Position numbers and translations under genes: made by a program. A stretch of DNA of 64,000 nucleotides, from the NCBI GenBank assembly GCA_949383255.1, contig CASJPF010000008.1, forward strand, positions 1-64,000, written 5' to 3'. Numbering within the stretch: position 1 is the first letter of the stretch; each line of letters begins with the position of its first letter. This DNA is from Lachnospiraceae bacterium (GTDB lineage: Bacteria > Bacillota > Clostridia > Lachnospirales > Lachnospiraceae). Below are positions 9,077-17,659 of the stretch, piece by piece. The notes beneath the pieces were generated by a model, which saw only the letters and a program-made list of their open reading frames with translations, ran no database searches and was not told the DNA's origin.

Positions 9077-11053
9077 CTACACTTCCATATCCAAATACTC
9101 TTTCATAAACTGTTCTTCTGTGACAATAGAAACGTTAAGTTCTTTTGCCTTTTTATTTTTTGAGGAATTGGAAGTGCTGTCATTGTTGATTAGGCAAAGC
9201 GTTTTTGAGGATACACTTCCTGCTACTTTTCCACCTTTTTTCTCAATCAAATCTTTTAATTCATTTCTGCTGCCAAAATGATTTAGATTTCCAGTGATTA
9301 CAAAGGTCTTTCCCTCAAGTGTCTGCTCTTCCTCATTTATCTCCTCTTTCTGGATATGAACTTCCGTTAAAAGATTCTCAAATCTTTTATTGTTTTCCTC
9401 ATTAGAAAAATAATCGACAAACGCTTTTGCAATCACTTCTCCAATACCATCAATCATCGCAAGCTCTTCCACTGTTGCACAGCGCAGACTATCTAAATTA
9501 AAATCATAGAATCGACAGATAACCTTTGCGTTTGCCAAACCAATATTTGCAATCCCTAAACTAAAAATTAACTTGGGCAACTCCACGTCTCTGGCGGTTT
9601 CTATGCTGTTGATTAACTTTTTATAAGAACGTTCTCCAAAGCCTTCCATTGCCACAATATCAGCCTTATATCTATCAAGGTGGAAAATGTCCTGATATTG
9701 ATGAATAAATCCCTTTGCAATAAATTTCTCAAGTGTTGCCTCTGATAAGCCATCAATGTTCATGGCATCACGACCTACAAAATGTGTAAACGACTTTATT
9801 TTCTTCGCATCACAGTCAGGATTGGAACAGTATAGTGACTGCACTTCATTTACCGCGCGTATCTCTGTCGCGCCGCCACAGACAGGACAGACAGACGGTA
9901 TCTCTATATTCTCACTTCCAGTAAGATTTTCAGCAATCTGGGGAATAATCATATTTGCCTTGTAAACAGTAATCTTATCTCCAATACCTAATTTGAGTGT
10001 CTTCAAGATACTAATATTATGAACAGATGCCCTGCTCACAGTAGTACCTTCTAATTCAACTGGCTCAAAAATAGCAACTGGATTAATCAGTCCTGTGCGA
10101 CTTGGGCTCCATTCAATTTCTTTCAATATAGTCTCCCGAATTTCATCTGCCCACTTAAATGCAATGGAATCGCGTGGAAACTTTGCGGTTCTTCCAAGGG
10201 AACGACCATAAACAATATCATCATAAATCAATACCAATCCATCTGACGGAACATCATAAGTTTTAATACGTTCTTCATAATCAGATACAGCCGCAACAAT
10301 ATTACTGGCATTTACTTTTACGTATGCAACAACATCAAATCCTTGACTAGAAAGAAATTCAAATTGCTTTTCCCGCGAGTTCTCAAAGTCGACACCCTCA
10401 GCCTTCACCAGTGCAAATGCATAAAATCTTACATTTCGCTCTGCAGTAATCTGATTATTTAACTGTCTAACTGAGCCCGAACAGAGATTTCTTGGGTTTT
10501 TATATCTAGCTTCCACATCTTCAATATGACTGTTGATTTCCTCAAAATCCTGATATGTAATAACCGCTTCGCCTCTGAGAATCAACTCGCCCTGAAACTG
10601 AATTTTTAATGGAATATTTTTAAATACTTTTGCATTGTTGGTAATGACTTCCCCCACTTCACCATTTCCGCGCGTAACCGCCTTTAACAATTCTCCATTT
10701 TGATAAGTTAATACAATTGTAAGACCATCTAATTTCCAACTAAGCAGCCCTTCTTTGTCACCGAGCCAATCTTTTAGCGCTTCACGTTCCTTGGTTTTAT
10801 CAAGAGAGAGCATTGGACTTTCGTGAGCTTCCTTGGGCAACTCATCCACAGCCTCGTATCCCACACTAATTGTAGGGCTACCTGCAAGAACCATGCCTGT
10901 TTCCTGCTCAAGAGACACCAACGCATCATATAAGGTATCATACTCCAAGTTGCTCATAATTTCCCTGTCTTGCGTATAATATGCCTTTGAAGCTACTCTT
11001 AATTTCTCCACAAGTGCTTTCATCTGCTGTATTTTTTCAGTGTTTGCTTCCAT
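9077..11053 (-). CDS. ligA: NAD-dependent DNA ligase
   Basis: A 658-residue bacterial LigA sealing nicks during replication and repair. The N-terminal Ia domain holds NAD-binding tyrosines (SKAYYTQDREIMSNLEYD). The adenylated lysine is K107 in SWKLDG. An OB-fold follows, then a four-cysteine zinc finger (CPVCGG ... CSNPDCDAKK), helix-hairpin-helix repeats (MIDGIGEVIAKAF) and a C-terminal BRCT domain (LEGKTFVITGNLNHFGSRNEL). Length and domain order are typical. A GGAGGAAGT ribosome site precedes the ATG. It is probably cotranscribed with metA. Confidence 0.97.
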   Translation of the reverse strand: MEANTEKIQQMKALVEKLRVASKAYYTQDREIMSNLEYDTLYDALVSLEQETGMVLAGSPTISVGYEAVDELPKEAHESPMLSLDKTKEREALKDWLGDKEGLLSWKLDGLTIVLTYQNGELLKAVTRGNGEVGEVITNNAKVFKNIPLKIQFQGELILRGEAVITYQDFEEINSHIEDVEARYKNPRNLCSGSVRQLNNQITAERNVRFYAFALVKAEGVDFENSREKQFEFLSSQGFDVVAYVKVNASNIVAAVSDYEERIKTYDVPSDGLVLIYDDIVYGRSLGRTAKFPRDSIAFKWADEIRETILKEIEWSPSRTGLINPVAIFEPVELEGTTVSRASVHNISILKTLKLGIGDKITVYKANMIIPQIAENLTGSENIEIPSVCPVCGGATEIRAVNEVQSLYCSNPDCDAKKIKSFTHFVGRDAMNIDGLSEATLEKFIAKGFIHQYQDIFHLDRYKADIVAMEGFGERSYKKLINSIETARDVELPKLIFSLGIANIGLANAKVICRFYDFNLDSLRCATVEELAMIDGIGEVIAKAFVDYFSNEENNKRFENLLTEVHIQKEEINEEEQTLEGKTFVITGNLNHFGSRNELKDLIEKKGGKVAGSVSSKTLCLINNDSTSNSSKNKKAKELNVSIVTEEQFMKEYLDMEV

Positions 11054-11143
11054 ACTTCCTCCATTCTTTTTTACAACTTATCAAAATCTTCTCGCGCAAC
11101 AATAGATATTATAATAAATACTATAATTTTTGCTACTTTGACA

Positions 11144-11172
11144 GTTACAGCTCAGCCCTGCTAAACTGTAAC
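11144..11172. repeat. solo left-end hairpin of the miniature element family
   Basis: GTTACAGCTCAG...AACTGTAAC is a 29-base hairpin, the same length and pattern as the left ends of the elements at 50056 and 55993. It overlaps the last codons and stop of the pseudouridine synthase gene, supplying its final Val-Thr-Val residues. Confidence 0.5.
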
Positions 11173-11880
11173 CTTTGACATTCCACATGCACAATAAAGT
11201 TTTGACAGCTCTTCCCCGCTAAGTTCTCGATATTCACCACATTTTAATCCAGCAAGTTCAATATTCATCACTCTAATACGCGTAAGGGACCTTACGCCAT
11301 ATCCAAAACATGCACACATACGTCGAATCTGTCTGTTTAATCCTTGCGTCAATATCATTTTAAATGTATATTTTCCTATGTACTCTACACTGCATGGTCG
11401 TGTTGTCTCATGCAACTCTTTTAAATATACTCCCCTTGACAGTTTATCCAAAAATTCTTTCGTTATTTCCTTGTCCACCTTGACAAGATATTCCTTTTCA
11501 TGATGGTTTGCACCTTTCATCATTTGCTGTATCAATGTCCCATCATTTGTCATAAGAATCAATCCCTCAGATTCTTTGTCAAGGCGCCCCGCATAGGTAA
11601 GCCTTACGGGGTAATTGATTGCCTCCACAATTGTCTTTTCTGCATGTCGGTCTTTTTCTGTGCAAGTGATTCCGACTGGCTTATAATATGCAAGTACCAC
11701 CTTTGCAGAAACTGGCTGTATGCGCTTTCCATTCACTTCCACACAGTCTGATGTACACACTTGCATACCACTGACTGCCTTATTGCCATTGACTGTTACG
11801 CTTCCTTGCGCAATTAATTTATCTGCATTTCTTCTGGAACAGATACCACATTCTGCAAGGTATTTATTTAATCGGGTCAT
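11161..11880 (-). CDS. pseudouridine synthase, RluF/RluB-like
   Basis: A ~239-residue RNA pseudouridine synthase of the RsuA/RluB/RluF group. It has an N-terminal S4 RNA-binding domain (RLNKYLAECGICSRRNADKL) and the catalytic motif YAGRLDKESEGL with Asp101. The family isomerises uridine in ribosomal RNA; the spacing and the ending NRQIRRMCACFGYGV fit the RluF-like branch acting on 23S rRNA. I chose ATG 11880 because GAGAGGAA lies just before it; the upstream GTG at 11913 has none. The last three residues are encoded by a relic transposable-element end. Confidence 0.85.
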   Translation of the reverse strand: MTRLNKYLAECGICSRRNADKLIAQGSVTVNGNKAVSGMQVCTSDCVEVNGKRIQPVSAKVVLAYYKPVGITCTEKDRHAEKTIVEAINYPVRLTYAGRLDKESEGLILMTNDGTLIQQMMKGANHHEKEYLVKVDKEITKEFLDKLSRGVYLKELHETTRPCSVEYIGKYTFKMILTQGLNRQIRRMCACFGYGVRSLTRIRVMNIELAGLKCGEYRELSGEELSKLYCACGMSKVTV

Positions 11881-11909
11881 TTTGTTCCTCTCAATAAAAT
11901 CATTTCTAA

Positions 11910-12350
11910 TCACAAAAATTTTTTTAATCTGTTAATTGTTTTTTCTTCAAATGCAACCAGTTCTCGAGCAACTTCCATTGATGTATTTCCAGAATTTTGA
12001 TGGCGATTCATTGATTTCCACATATTGGTAATGCCCTTGTTGCTGCCCTGTATCATAATCTCTGCAATTTTACTTGTACTGCAATTTGTAAGTGTGTTCA
12101 TTTGAATACTGCCTTTGAGCATCATGTCCTGCACGCTACTGGCATGATACCCCTCCGCCCGCTCGCGTTGTAATCGGTCTGTTGCCTTGTTTTGTATTAC
12201 AGAATACAAAAGCTTTTCCTTGGAAAGCTCCTGCAACAGCTCATCATTGTGAACCATCTGAGATACTGTTTCAATCGCATTAATTGCCATACTGGAATTT
12301 TTCTGAACCTCTTTTAAAATCTCCTGATCATCTTTTTTCATAGCCATCAT
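11910..12350 (-). CDS. conserved hypothetical cytoplasmic protein
   Basis: Up to 146 residues, almost wholly helical and charged, without signal peptide, cysteine motif or membrane span. Three possible starts are clustered (ATG ATG GCT ATG). The third, at 12341, is best placed relative to AGAAAGGA. It reads KDDQEILKEVQKNSSMAINAI... and ends EKTINRLKKFL. I do not recognise the family. It lies directly upstream of the pseudouridine synthase in the same direction. Confidence 0.6.
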   Translation of the reverse strand: MMAMKKDDQEILKEVQKNSSMAINAIETVSQMVHNDELLQELSKEKLLYSVIQNKATDRLQRERAEGYHASSVQDMMLKGSIQMNTLTNCSTSKIAEIMIQGSNKGITNMWKSMNRHQNSGNTSMEVARELVAFEEKTINRLKKFL

Positions 12351-12403
12351 CCTTTCTTTCTAAACGATTCGTGATAGCTATATTATCACCAGTATTTAAC
12401 AGC

Positions 12404-13459
12404 TTATGCCTGTATATCCGTATTCTCCCATACTGTGTTTTCCACTTCGCCTGTCAGAACTTCCAATTTTTCTTTTTCCTGCTCAAAAGGATATACAACG
12501 CCCCACTGTGCGCGCAATTCATCCATCTGTTTCATAATGCGAATTATCTCATTATGCGGCATTTCCCAGCACTCTTTCTCTCCTTTTTCAATGGCTTCAA
12601 GGCTAGAATATACTTCATATTCATAGCCTGTAATCTGTTTGGGCGCTTTGATTGTCTTTCCCGCCTTACATTCTGCATCGTACACTGTAATGGACTCAAA
12701 ATTATTAATATTTTCTATTACAATATATCCTTTTGGTCCATATATCACACCTCTTCTGTCACTATATCCATACATTGTACTGTTGAGCACTGCCATCTTA
12801 CCATCTTTGTAAGTAAGCGTAATACTTTCCGAAGCATCTACTCCAGAATCTGTCAAAATACAGGAAGAATCCATTCGCTCAACTTCTTTTCCAAACATCA
12901 TCGCCGCAAAATTTAGTACATACACACCCAAATCAAGCAATGTTCCACCTGCAAGTGCAGGCTCTATTAGTCTTTTTTTATCAGAAATAGCATAGCTCAA
13001 ATTGGCTGTCAACATTGTTGGCTCTCCAATTATGCCCGAATTAATAACGCCTTTAATGGTGGTAAGCATTGGCATATACCGAACCCACATTGCCTCTGTC
13101 ACAAATACATTTTTTTCCTTTGCAAGCATTAAAATTTCCTCTGCCTGTGCTGCATTTGCAGTAAAAGCCTTCTCACACAGTACGTGTTTGCCATTTTCTA
13201 TACACAATTTCATATTTGCATAATGTTCTGAATGTGGCGTTGCAATATAAACCAAATCAATTTTATCATCTAATACCAACTCTTCATAAGAAGTATAAGC
13301 TACTTTAATACCATATTCATTCGCAAATTTCTGTGCGCGTTCCTCACTTCTTGACGCTACACCATAGCACTTTACATTTTTCATTTTTTTGATAGTGTTC
13401 GCCATAACGCCTGCAATTTTACCGGTTCCCAAAATACCGATACGCTTTTGTTTAAACAT
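12404..13459 (-). CDS. Gfo/Idh/MocA family oxidoreductase
   Basis: A 351-residue NAD(P)-dependent oxidoreductase. The N-terminal Rossmann fold shows GILGTGKIAGVMANTI. The catalytic-domain motif HVLCEKAFTANAAQAEE contains the conserved EK lysine, and GGTLLDLGVYVLNFA the C-terminal sheet motif. Members oxidise or reduce sugars, inositols or trans-dihydrodiols. The closest pattern is the dihydrodiol/xylose dehydrogenase-like group, but the substrate is not readable. Start at 13459 is favoured because AGGTAAGGA precedes it and the longer frame runs through a terminator hairpin. Confidence 0.85.
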   Translation of the reverse strand: MFKQKRIGILGTGKIAGVMANTIKKMKNVKCYGVASRSEERAQKFANEYGIKVAYTSYEELVLDDKIDLVYIATPHSEHYANMKLCIENGKHVLCEKAFTANAAQAEEILMLAKEKNVFVTEAMWVRYMPMLTTIKGVINSGIIGEPTMLTANLSYAISDKKRLIEPALAGGTLLDLGVYVLNFAAMMFGKEVERMDSSCILTDSGVDASESITLTYKDGKMAVLNSTMYGYSDRRGVIYGPKGYIVIENINNFESITVYDAECKAGKTIKAPKQITGYEYEVYSSLEAIEKGEKECWEMPHNEIIRIMKQMDELRAQWGVVYPFEQEKEKLEVLTGEVENTVWENTDIQA

Positions 13460-13510
13460 GCTTGTGTCCTTACCTTTCCTATTCAAGAATACCGTTGGTA
13501 TTCCTTCTGA

Positions 13511-13550
13511 ATGAAACGAAAGCCCATGCAGCACAAAGCTCATGGGTCTT
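13511..13550 (-). terminator. rho-independent terminator
   Basis: On the minus strand ACCCATG and CATGGGC form a stem followed by TTTCGTTTC. It lies just after the SH3-domain gene and before the oxidoreductase, and contains the whole apparent 5' extension of the latter. Confidence 0.6.
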
Positions 13551-13585
13551 CATTTTTTATGATTTGTATATAGCGTCTCAAGGTA

Positions 13586-14983
13586 TCACTCAAAAAATTC
13601 AGCTTTTACATATCCAACTGTACCATTATAGTTAATCTTGTACCACTCACCTTGGTCCTCCAACAACTCATAAGAATTTCCTCCTTGGGCAGTTCCAAGT
13701 TTTGCAGATTCCTGATTCGCTTGACTTCTAACATTTACATTTGTCGCGGCCTTTACTGTTCCAATTGGAGATGTGGAAGATTCAGATTGTGTGGTTACTA
13801 CCTCCAGATAATCGCTCTTAATATAAGCCTCTTTTCCATCAAATATTACCTTGCTCCATCCGTTCACTCTGTCTTCAATTTTGGTAAGTTGTGTTCCTGT
13901 CTCCGCCTTGCCAATCTTGTCCGCCTCCTCACTGTCAGAAGAACGCACATTCACGGTCGCTGTAGTCTTTACAATCTGATTGACAACTTGATTTTGAAGT
14001 GGCGGTTCCTCACTTTCTGCTGGTGTCTGTGTCTCAGTTGTGGGAACATCAGTTTCTGGTGCTTCCGGCGTCTGTGTCTCAGTCTCTTCCTGCGCCTCAA
14101 GCTGTGCTAACGCCTCACCGACAGAAGTCTTAATGGTCGCTGGCAGCGATTCCATAAATTGCCCCAATGCATCATCAGACGCAATTGCTTCCTTATAGTT
14201 TACATCAATTTTGTTATATAAGTCAACCACATCATCTTGACTGGTAACAAGTTTAAATGCTGCTGTAATATTCTCCTCAGTATCCCCGTCAATTTTAAGA
14301 TTTCCATCTTCCGCTGTATAAACATAGAACGCATTGAGTCCTGGTGCTTTCGTCTCAATATCTTTAATCTTGACGGCATATGTCACATATACAAAATAAG
14401 AATTTTCCTCCACACCAGACTTGGTATAACACTTAATATCGTCATACCCTTCAATAAATTCACTTTTCTTTTCATAAGTGATAAGATCCTTGTCACTGCT
14501 GTAATCCTTGACAGATTTTACTGTTTCCAAATCACCGTCTGCAAGCGCTTTATAAAACTTGCTCATCAGTTCATTGACATCTGTATGTGCATTTTCAGCC
14601 AACGGGTCTTCTTTTAACGCAGGAATCTCTGTTGTCACACTTGTTGGAGGCGTTACATCAGAGGTTTCTGTAGGTGGCTCTTTTGGCTTTCCTACAGAGG
14701 AAAAAATCACAGTAATTACAATGGCACACGCTGCAACTGGAAGCAACACTTTTAGTGCCTTAATAGCAATTGGTCTAATATTATTTGCGTCAAAATCCAT
14801 ATCCAAACGCACTGCTTTCCTTTTAGGTTCTGTCTTTTCATTGTTCTGTGTGGTATTGCTGTCAAAATGTACATCTGACGAATTGTTTTCTTGATTCTTT
14901 ATATTTTCTACTGTTGTATCTAACGTATTTCGTTCTGTGTTCTCTATATTTTGTACTTCTTTATTTGATTTCTTTTTATCCAT
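13586..14983 (-). CDS. membrane-anchored protein with two bacterial SH3 domains
   Basis: A 465-residue protein. A charged cytoplasmic N-terminus (1-70) is followed by one membrane span (about 72-97, IAIKALKVLLPVAACAIVI), then an extracellular NTF2-like-looking region (about 120-290), a Thr/Pro/Glu-rich linker and two SH3b repeats. The repeats are at about 345-400 (ATVNVRSSDSEEADKIGKA) and 410-465 (TNVNVRSQANQESAKLGTA). Such SH3b domains bind cell wall peptides, suggesting a wall-associated sensor or anchor. No enzymatic domain is seen. It is monocistronic, with a terminator just downstream. Confidence 0.8.
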   Translation of the reverse strand: MDKKKSNKEVQNIENTERNTLDTTVENIKNQENNSSDVHFDSNTTQNNEKTEPKRKAVRLDMDFDANNIRPIAIKALKVLLPVAACAIVITVIFSSVGKPKEPPTETSDVTPPTSVTTEIPALKEDPLAENAHTDVNELMSKFYKALADGDLETVKSVKDYSSDKDLITYEKKSEFIEGYDDIKCYTKSGVEENSYFVYVTYAVKIKDIETKAPGLNAFYVYTAEDGNLKIDGDTEENITAAFKLVTSQDDVVDLYNKIDVNYKEAIASDDALGQFMESLPATIKTSVGEALAQLEAQEETETQTPEAPETDVPTTETQTPAESEEPPLQNQVVNQIVKTTATVNVRSSDSEEADKIGKAETGTQLTKIEDRVNGWSKVIFDGKEAYIKSDYLEVVTTQSESSTSPIGTVKAATNVNVRSQANQESAKLGTAQGGNSYELLEDQGEWYKINYNGTVGYVKAEFFE

Positions 14984-15021
14984 TTTTTGCTCCTATCTAT
15001 TATAAACCCGCAAAATATACA

Positions 15022-15044
15022 AACCACGCAACAAGTGCGTGGTT
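15022..15044 (-). terminator. terminator after tRNA-Arg
   Basis: AACCACGC (15022-15029) pairs with GCGTGGTT (15037-15044). On the minus strand the stem is followed by TTTGTATATTTT. It lies about 110 bases after the tRNA 3' end. Confidence 0.65.
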
Positions 15045-15156
15045 CTGATTGTAAGTTCTTAATAACTTTTACAGTAAACTTCCATCATGAAATTCCTGCA
15101 CTCTTGCAGACTGTAACCTATATAACACACATCTGCATCAAACTTTTTAAAGAAAA

Positions 15157-15228
15157 TACACCCGACAGGAATCGAACCTGCATTAAAGGCGTCGGAGGCC
15201 TTCGTTCTATCCATTAGACTACGGGTGC
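15157..15228 (-). tRNA. tRNA-Arg (anticodon CCG)
   Basis: On the minus strand the acceptor GCACCCG pairs with CGGGTGT. The D arm is GTCT/AGAA, the anticodon stem AAGGC/GCCTT encloses loop CTCCGAC with anticodon CCG, and the T arm CAGG/CCTG has TTCGATT. Discriminator is A and no CCA is encoded. It reads CGG arginine codons. Confidence 0.95.
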
Positions 15229-15293
15229 TTAGATTTTGCATACACTCAATGCTGTATCATGTTTGTTATCATAACATAAAATGTTTCATTTGT

Positions 15294-15755
15294 CTATAAA
15301 AATTTTGCTTCATAATACTCTTTCCATAGAAGTCGAAGCAATATTATGTCATAAAATTTATCCTTATAAAAATATCCCTGTTCTTGAACTCCTTCCAATT
15401 TGTAACCTGCTTTTTTAAAAAACCGTATTGCTTTCTTGTTAAAATCTGTTATTTGCACGGAAATTCGCTGATATGCAAGAACATCAAAAATATACTTTTC
15501 CAAGAGTTCTAGTGCTTCCATACCATATCCTTTTCCACGTTTTTCCTCATTGTGAATTACAATCTGCAACTGGGTATTTTTCCATTCTGGATGACAATGT
15601 ACCATTCCAATTCTACCAATTGGCTGTGCTTCTTCTTTGCAAACAATCAAATACCATACATTTATCGCTTCCCCTTTTGAAATTGGACATAGCTGAATCC
15701 TCTCGGATTCTAAATATTTCCCACAAATACATTTATCATTTACCATAGCTGTCAT
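15294..15755 (-). CDS. GNAT family N-acetyltransferase
   Basis: A 153-residue GNAT fold. The acetyl-CoA loop is EKRGKGYGMEALELL and the late strand FNKKAIRFFKKAGYKLEG is typical of the RimJ/RimL-like branch. The N-terminus is shortened relative to RimJ proteins. Substrate could be a ribosomal protein N-terminus, an amino group on a metabolite, or an antibiotic; nothing in the context decides. GGGAGGGA precedes ATG 15755. It follows the Xre-PurM gene in the same direction by 30 bases, so the two may be cotranscribed. Confidence 0.85.
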   Translation of the reverse strand: MTAMVNDKCICGKYLESERIQLCPISKGEAINVWYLIVCKEEAQPIGRIGMVHCHPEWKNTQLQIVIHNEEKRGKGYGMEALELLEKYIFDVLAYQRISVQITDFNKKAIRFFKKAGYKLEGVQEQGYFYKDKFYDIILLRLLWKEYYEAKFL

Positions 15756-15785
15756 TTTATCCCTCCCTCACAGTTATCAATAATT

Positions 15786-17033
15786 CTACACAATCCAAAC
15801 ACGCTCCCCTAGATGCTTTATATCCTTCTCTATTTTTCCAAGACAATAACATTTATGATGTTTTTTAATAATTTTTAATACCTTATCACAATATTTTTCG
15901 GGAACTGCCAATAACATGCCAATTCCAAGTGAAAAATCTTTCAAAAAACATTCTCTATCCATCATATTTAAGTCAAATATATATTGAAACAGCGGGGGCA
16001 TTTGTATTGATGTAAAAGAAATACTTGCTCCAAGACCTTCAGGAATTTGAACATAACTTTTTTTATCAAGTAATGACTTTCTAATAATAAATATGCCATG
16101 AATAAGTTTTTGCCTGTTAAGCTTGTTAATTATATTGACATAAGAAGTATTTGGTCTCATCAACTCATCTATAAAAGTATTCTCTCCTGCAAACTTTGTA
16201 TTTATAATCTCAGGTTTTCTATCAAGGATTACTTTGATAAAAGGATAGCTAAGTGATGATATACCAGCGGTATGTAATCCAATCAGCACATCACCCTCCG
16301 CAATCTCGCTTCCAGTTATAATATCCTTTCTGTCAGAAATCCCAAACACCACAGCCCCTATTTTGTATTCGTTTGCAGGATAATTAACAGCCTGTGCTGC
16401 CACTCCCAATCCCGCAAATAAAATTCCATCGTTTTCACACGCCTCTTTCATTGATTCGCCCATAAGTAGCAACTGGCTACTGTCATTGTTTCCGCAGACA
16501 ACATTTGCTAATAAAACAGAAGGTCTCACACCAAAACGCATTAAATTATTTGATGCATTCGCCACCAAATCCATACAGATTTCCCTATCATAACCATTTT
16601 TCATGGCAAAGCGCTCCTTAGACCCTGGAACATGAAGCGCAAAGGAGCATACAGGTTCCTCCATTCCTATTAAGTCTGGCTTAAAAAATACAGGAGCGGT
16701 AACAATATTTGTATAAAATAGCCTGTCATCTTGTGTAATCATATCTGCCAACCGATCCTTAACCATATGAATTTTTTTGGTGTCAAGTCCAGTGTCCATA
16801 TAACTAATGCTCTTTCTCTCGCCAGAAAAACCACTCAACAAAGAATCAACAGTAGTGTCAAGAACTTGCGCAATATTATAAATCATATCTACTGATGGTA
16901 GACTAATTCCTTGTTCCCACCTTGAAACCGCCTGATAAGACACATTCAATAAACTTGCCAATTGCTTCTGCGTCATACCCTTTATCTTTCTCTGTTCTAA
17001 AAGTGCTTTCCCAACCTTCTCTCTATCGAGCAT
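15786..17033 (-). CDS. Xre-type HTH fused to a PurM/AIR-synthase-like domain
   Basis: A 415-residue fusion. Residues 8-62 are a Cro/CI-type helix-turn-helix (GMTQKQLASLLNVSYQAVSR). Residues ~75-400 follow the PurM layout: a starting YMDTGLDT like the YxDAGVDI of AIR synthase, MDLVANASNNLMRFGVRP like IDLVAMCVNDxLVxGAEP, and GDVLIGLHTAGISSLSYPF like the C-terminal GDVLIGLxSSGLHSNGY motif. The nucleotide-binding DGVGTK motif of true PurM is replaced by HVPGSK (134-139) and the GETAEMPG motif by unrelated residues, so catalysis is doubtful and ligand sensing is more likely. No purine genes are adjacent. I infer a regulator responding to a purine-pathway metabolite or nucleotide. GGAGG precedes the ATG. 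Confidence 0.8.
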   Translation of the reverse strand: MLDREKVGKALLEQRKIKGMTQKQLASLLNVSYQAVSRWEQGISLPSVDMIYNIAQVLDTTVDSLLSGFSGERKSISYMDTGLDTKKIHMVKDRLADMITQDDRLFYTNIVTAPVFFKPDLIGMEEPVCSFALHVPGSKERFAMKNGYDREICMDLVANASNNLMRFGVRPSVLLANVVCGNNDSSQLLLMGESMKEACENDGILFAGLGVAAQAVNYPANEYKIGAVVFGISDRKDIITGSEIAEGDVLIGLHTAGISSLSYPFIKVILDRKPEIINTKFAGENTFIDELMRPNTSYVNIINKLNRQKLIHGIFIIRKSLLDKKSYVQIPEGLGASISFTSIQMPPLFQYIFDLNMMDRECFLKDFSLGIGMLLAVPEKYCDKVLKIIKKHHKCYCLGKIEKDIKHLGERVWIV

Positions 17034-17165
17034 TACTTTTTTTCCTCCACAATCTTTTCATTATAACATTCCCCGTTATCTAAAGTTTATCACAGCACAA
17101 AGAAATTCTCAATCAACAAGCTATTGAAACCAGACACGGAACTCAACAAAATTAATATATTATTC

Positions 17166-17320
17166 GTAACAGTTCAGCCTTTGGCTTCCTGTTACGAGCA
17201 TCAAGCCGTGCATAATCGCTTCGCGGTGTCAAAGCCACGTACCGTGGCTTGATGCATCTCAACTACTACGCTTTCCCACGGACTTTGCAGCGCAATGCAA
17301 AGTCCTATCTGAACTGTTAC
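17166..17320 (+). mobile_element. miniature inverted-repeat element, copy A
   Basis: 155 bases from GTAACAGTTCAG to CTGAACTGTTAC, flanked by the 8-base duplication TATTATTC (17158-17165 and 17321-17328). It folds as three stem-loops: left GTAACAG/CTGTTAC, middle GCATCAAGCC/GGCTTGATGC, right GGACTTTGCA/TGCAAAGTCC. It encodes nothing and lies upstream of the Xre-PurM gene. Confidence 0.88.
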
Positions 17321-17331
17321 TATTATTCCTC

Positions 17332-17368
17332 AAAAAAAGAGCAGGTCCTCACACAAAAGAACCTACTC
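17332..17368 (-). terminator. terminator of the galactoside operon
   Basis: On the minus strand GAGTAGGTTCT and AGGACCTGCTC pair (two mismatches), followed by TTTTTTT. It lies about 70 bases past the zinc-ribbon gene stop. Confidence 0.75.
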
Positions 17369-17440
17369 CTATCTTTATTTAAAATTTATATATTTAGGAA
17401 TTGCTAATACATAAAATACAATTTATCTGTAAGCAGTTCC

Positions 17441-17659
17441 TTAATCAAAATCAAACTTTGTAAATCGTTTTGCTCTGTCAAGATAACGGAATCGTACCAT
17501 CTCATTTTTTTCAAGTACGTCCTCCTCCGTTCCTCTGTACTGGCAGCGGATACAGCTATAGATTCCTGTATCTTTATTGTAAAACATATCGATGTCGAGG
17601 TCTCGCATAAAGCAGGATGGACATCTATAATTTAATTTGCCTTTTCCAAGTTGAGCCAT
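17441..17659 (-). CDS. small zinc-ribbon protein
   Basis: A 72-residue protein with two CxxC knuckles (CPSC at residues 13-16 and CIRC at about 36-39), which would hold one zinc ion. The rest is charged. Its ATG lies inside the end of the preceding gene (28-base overlap), so it is translationally coupled and last in the galactoside operon. I do not know a function; similar ribbons occur in nucleic-acid-binding and rubredoxin-like proteins. The coupling to the DUF3863-like gene suggests partnership, but this is inference. Confidence 0.7.
   Translation of the reverse strand: MAQLGKGKLNYRCPSCFMRDLDIDMFYNKDTGIYSCIRCQYRGTEEDVLEKNEMVRFRYLDRAKRFTKFDFD

Noticed and set aside
12371-12916. Long plus-strand frame opposite the oxidoreductase gene
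   Set aside because: It is a shadow of the well-supported Gfo/Idh/MocA gene, with no ribosome site or family motif.
15157-15228. tRNA-Arg as an attachment site for the prophage
   Set aside because: The phage remnant is 7 kb away with housekeeping genes between, and no repeated tRNA 3' end was noticed.
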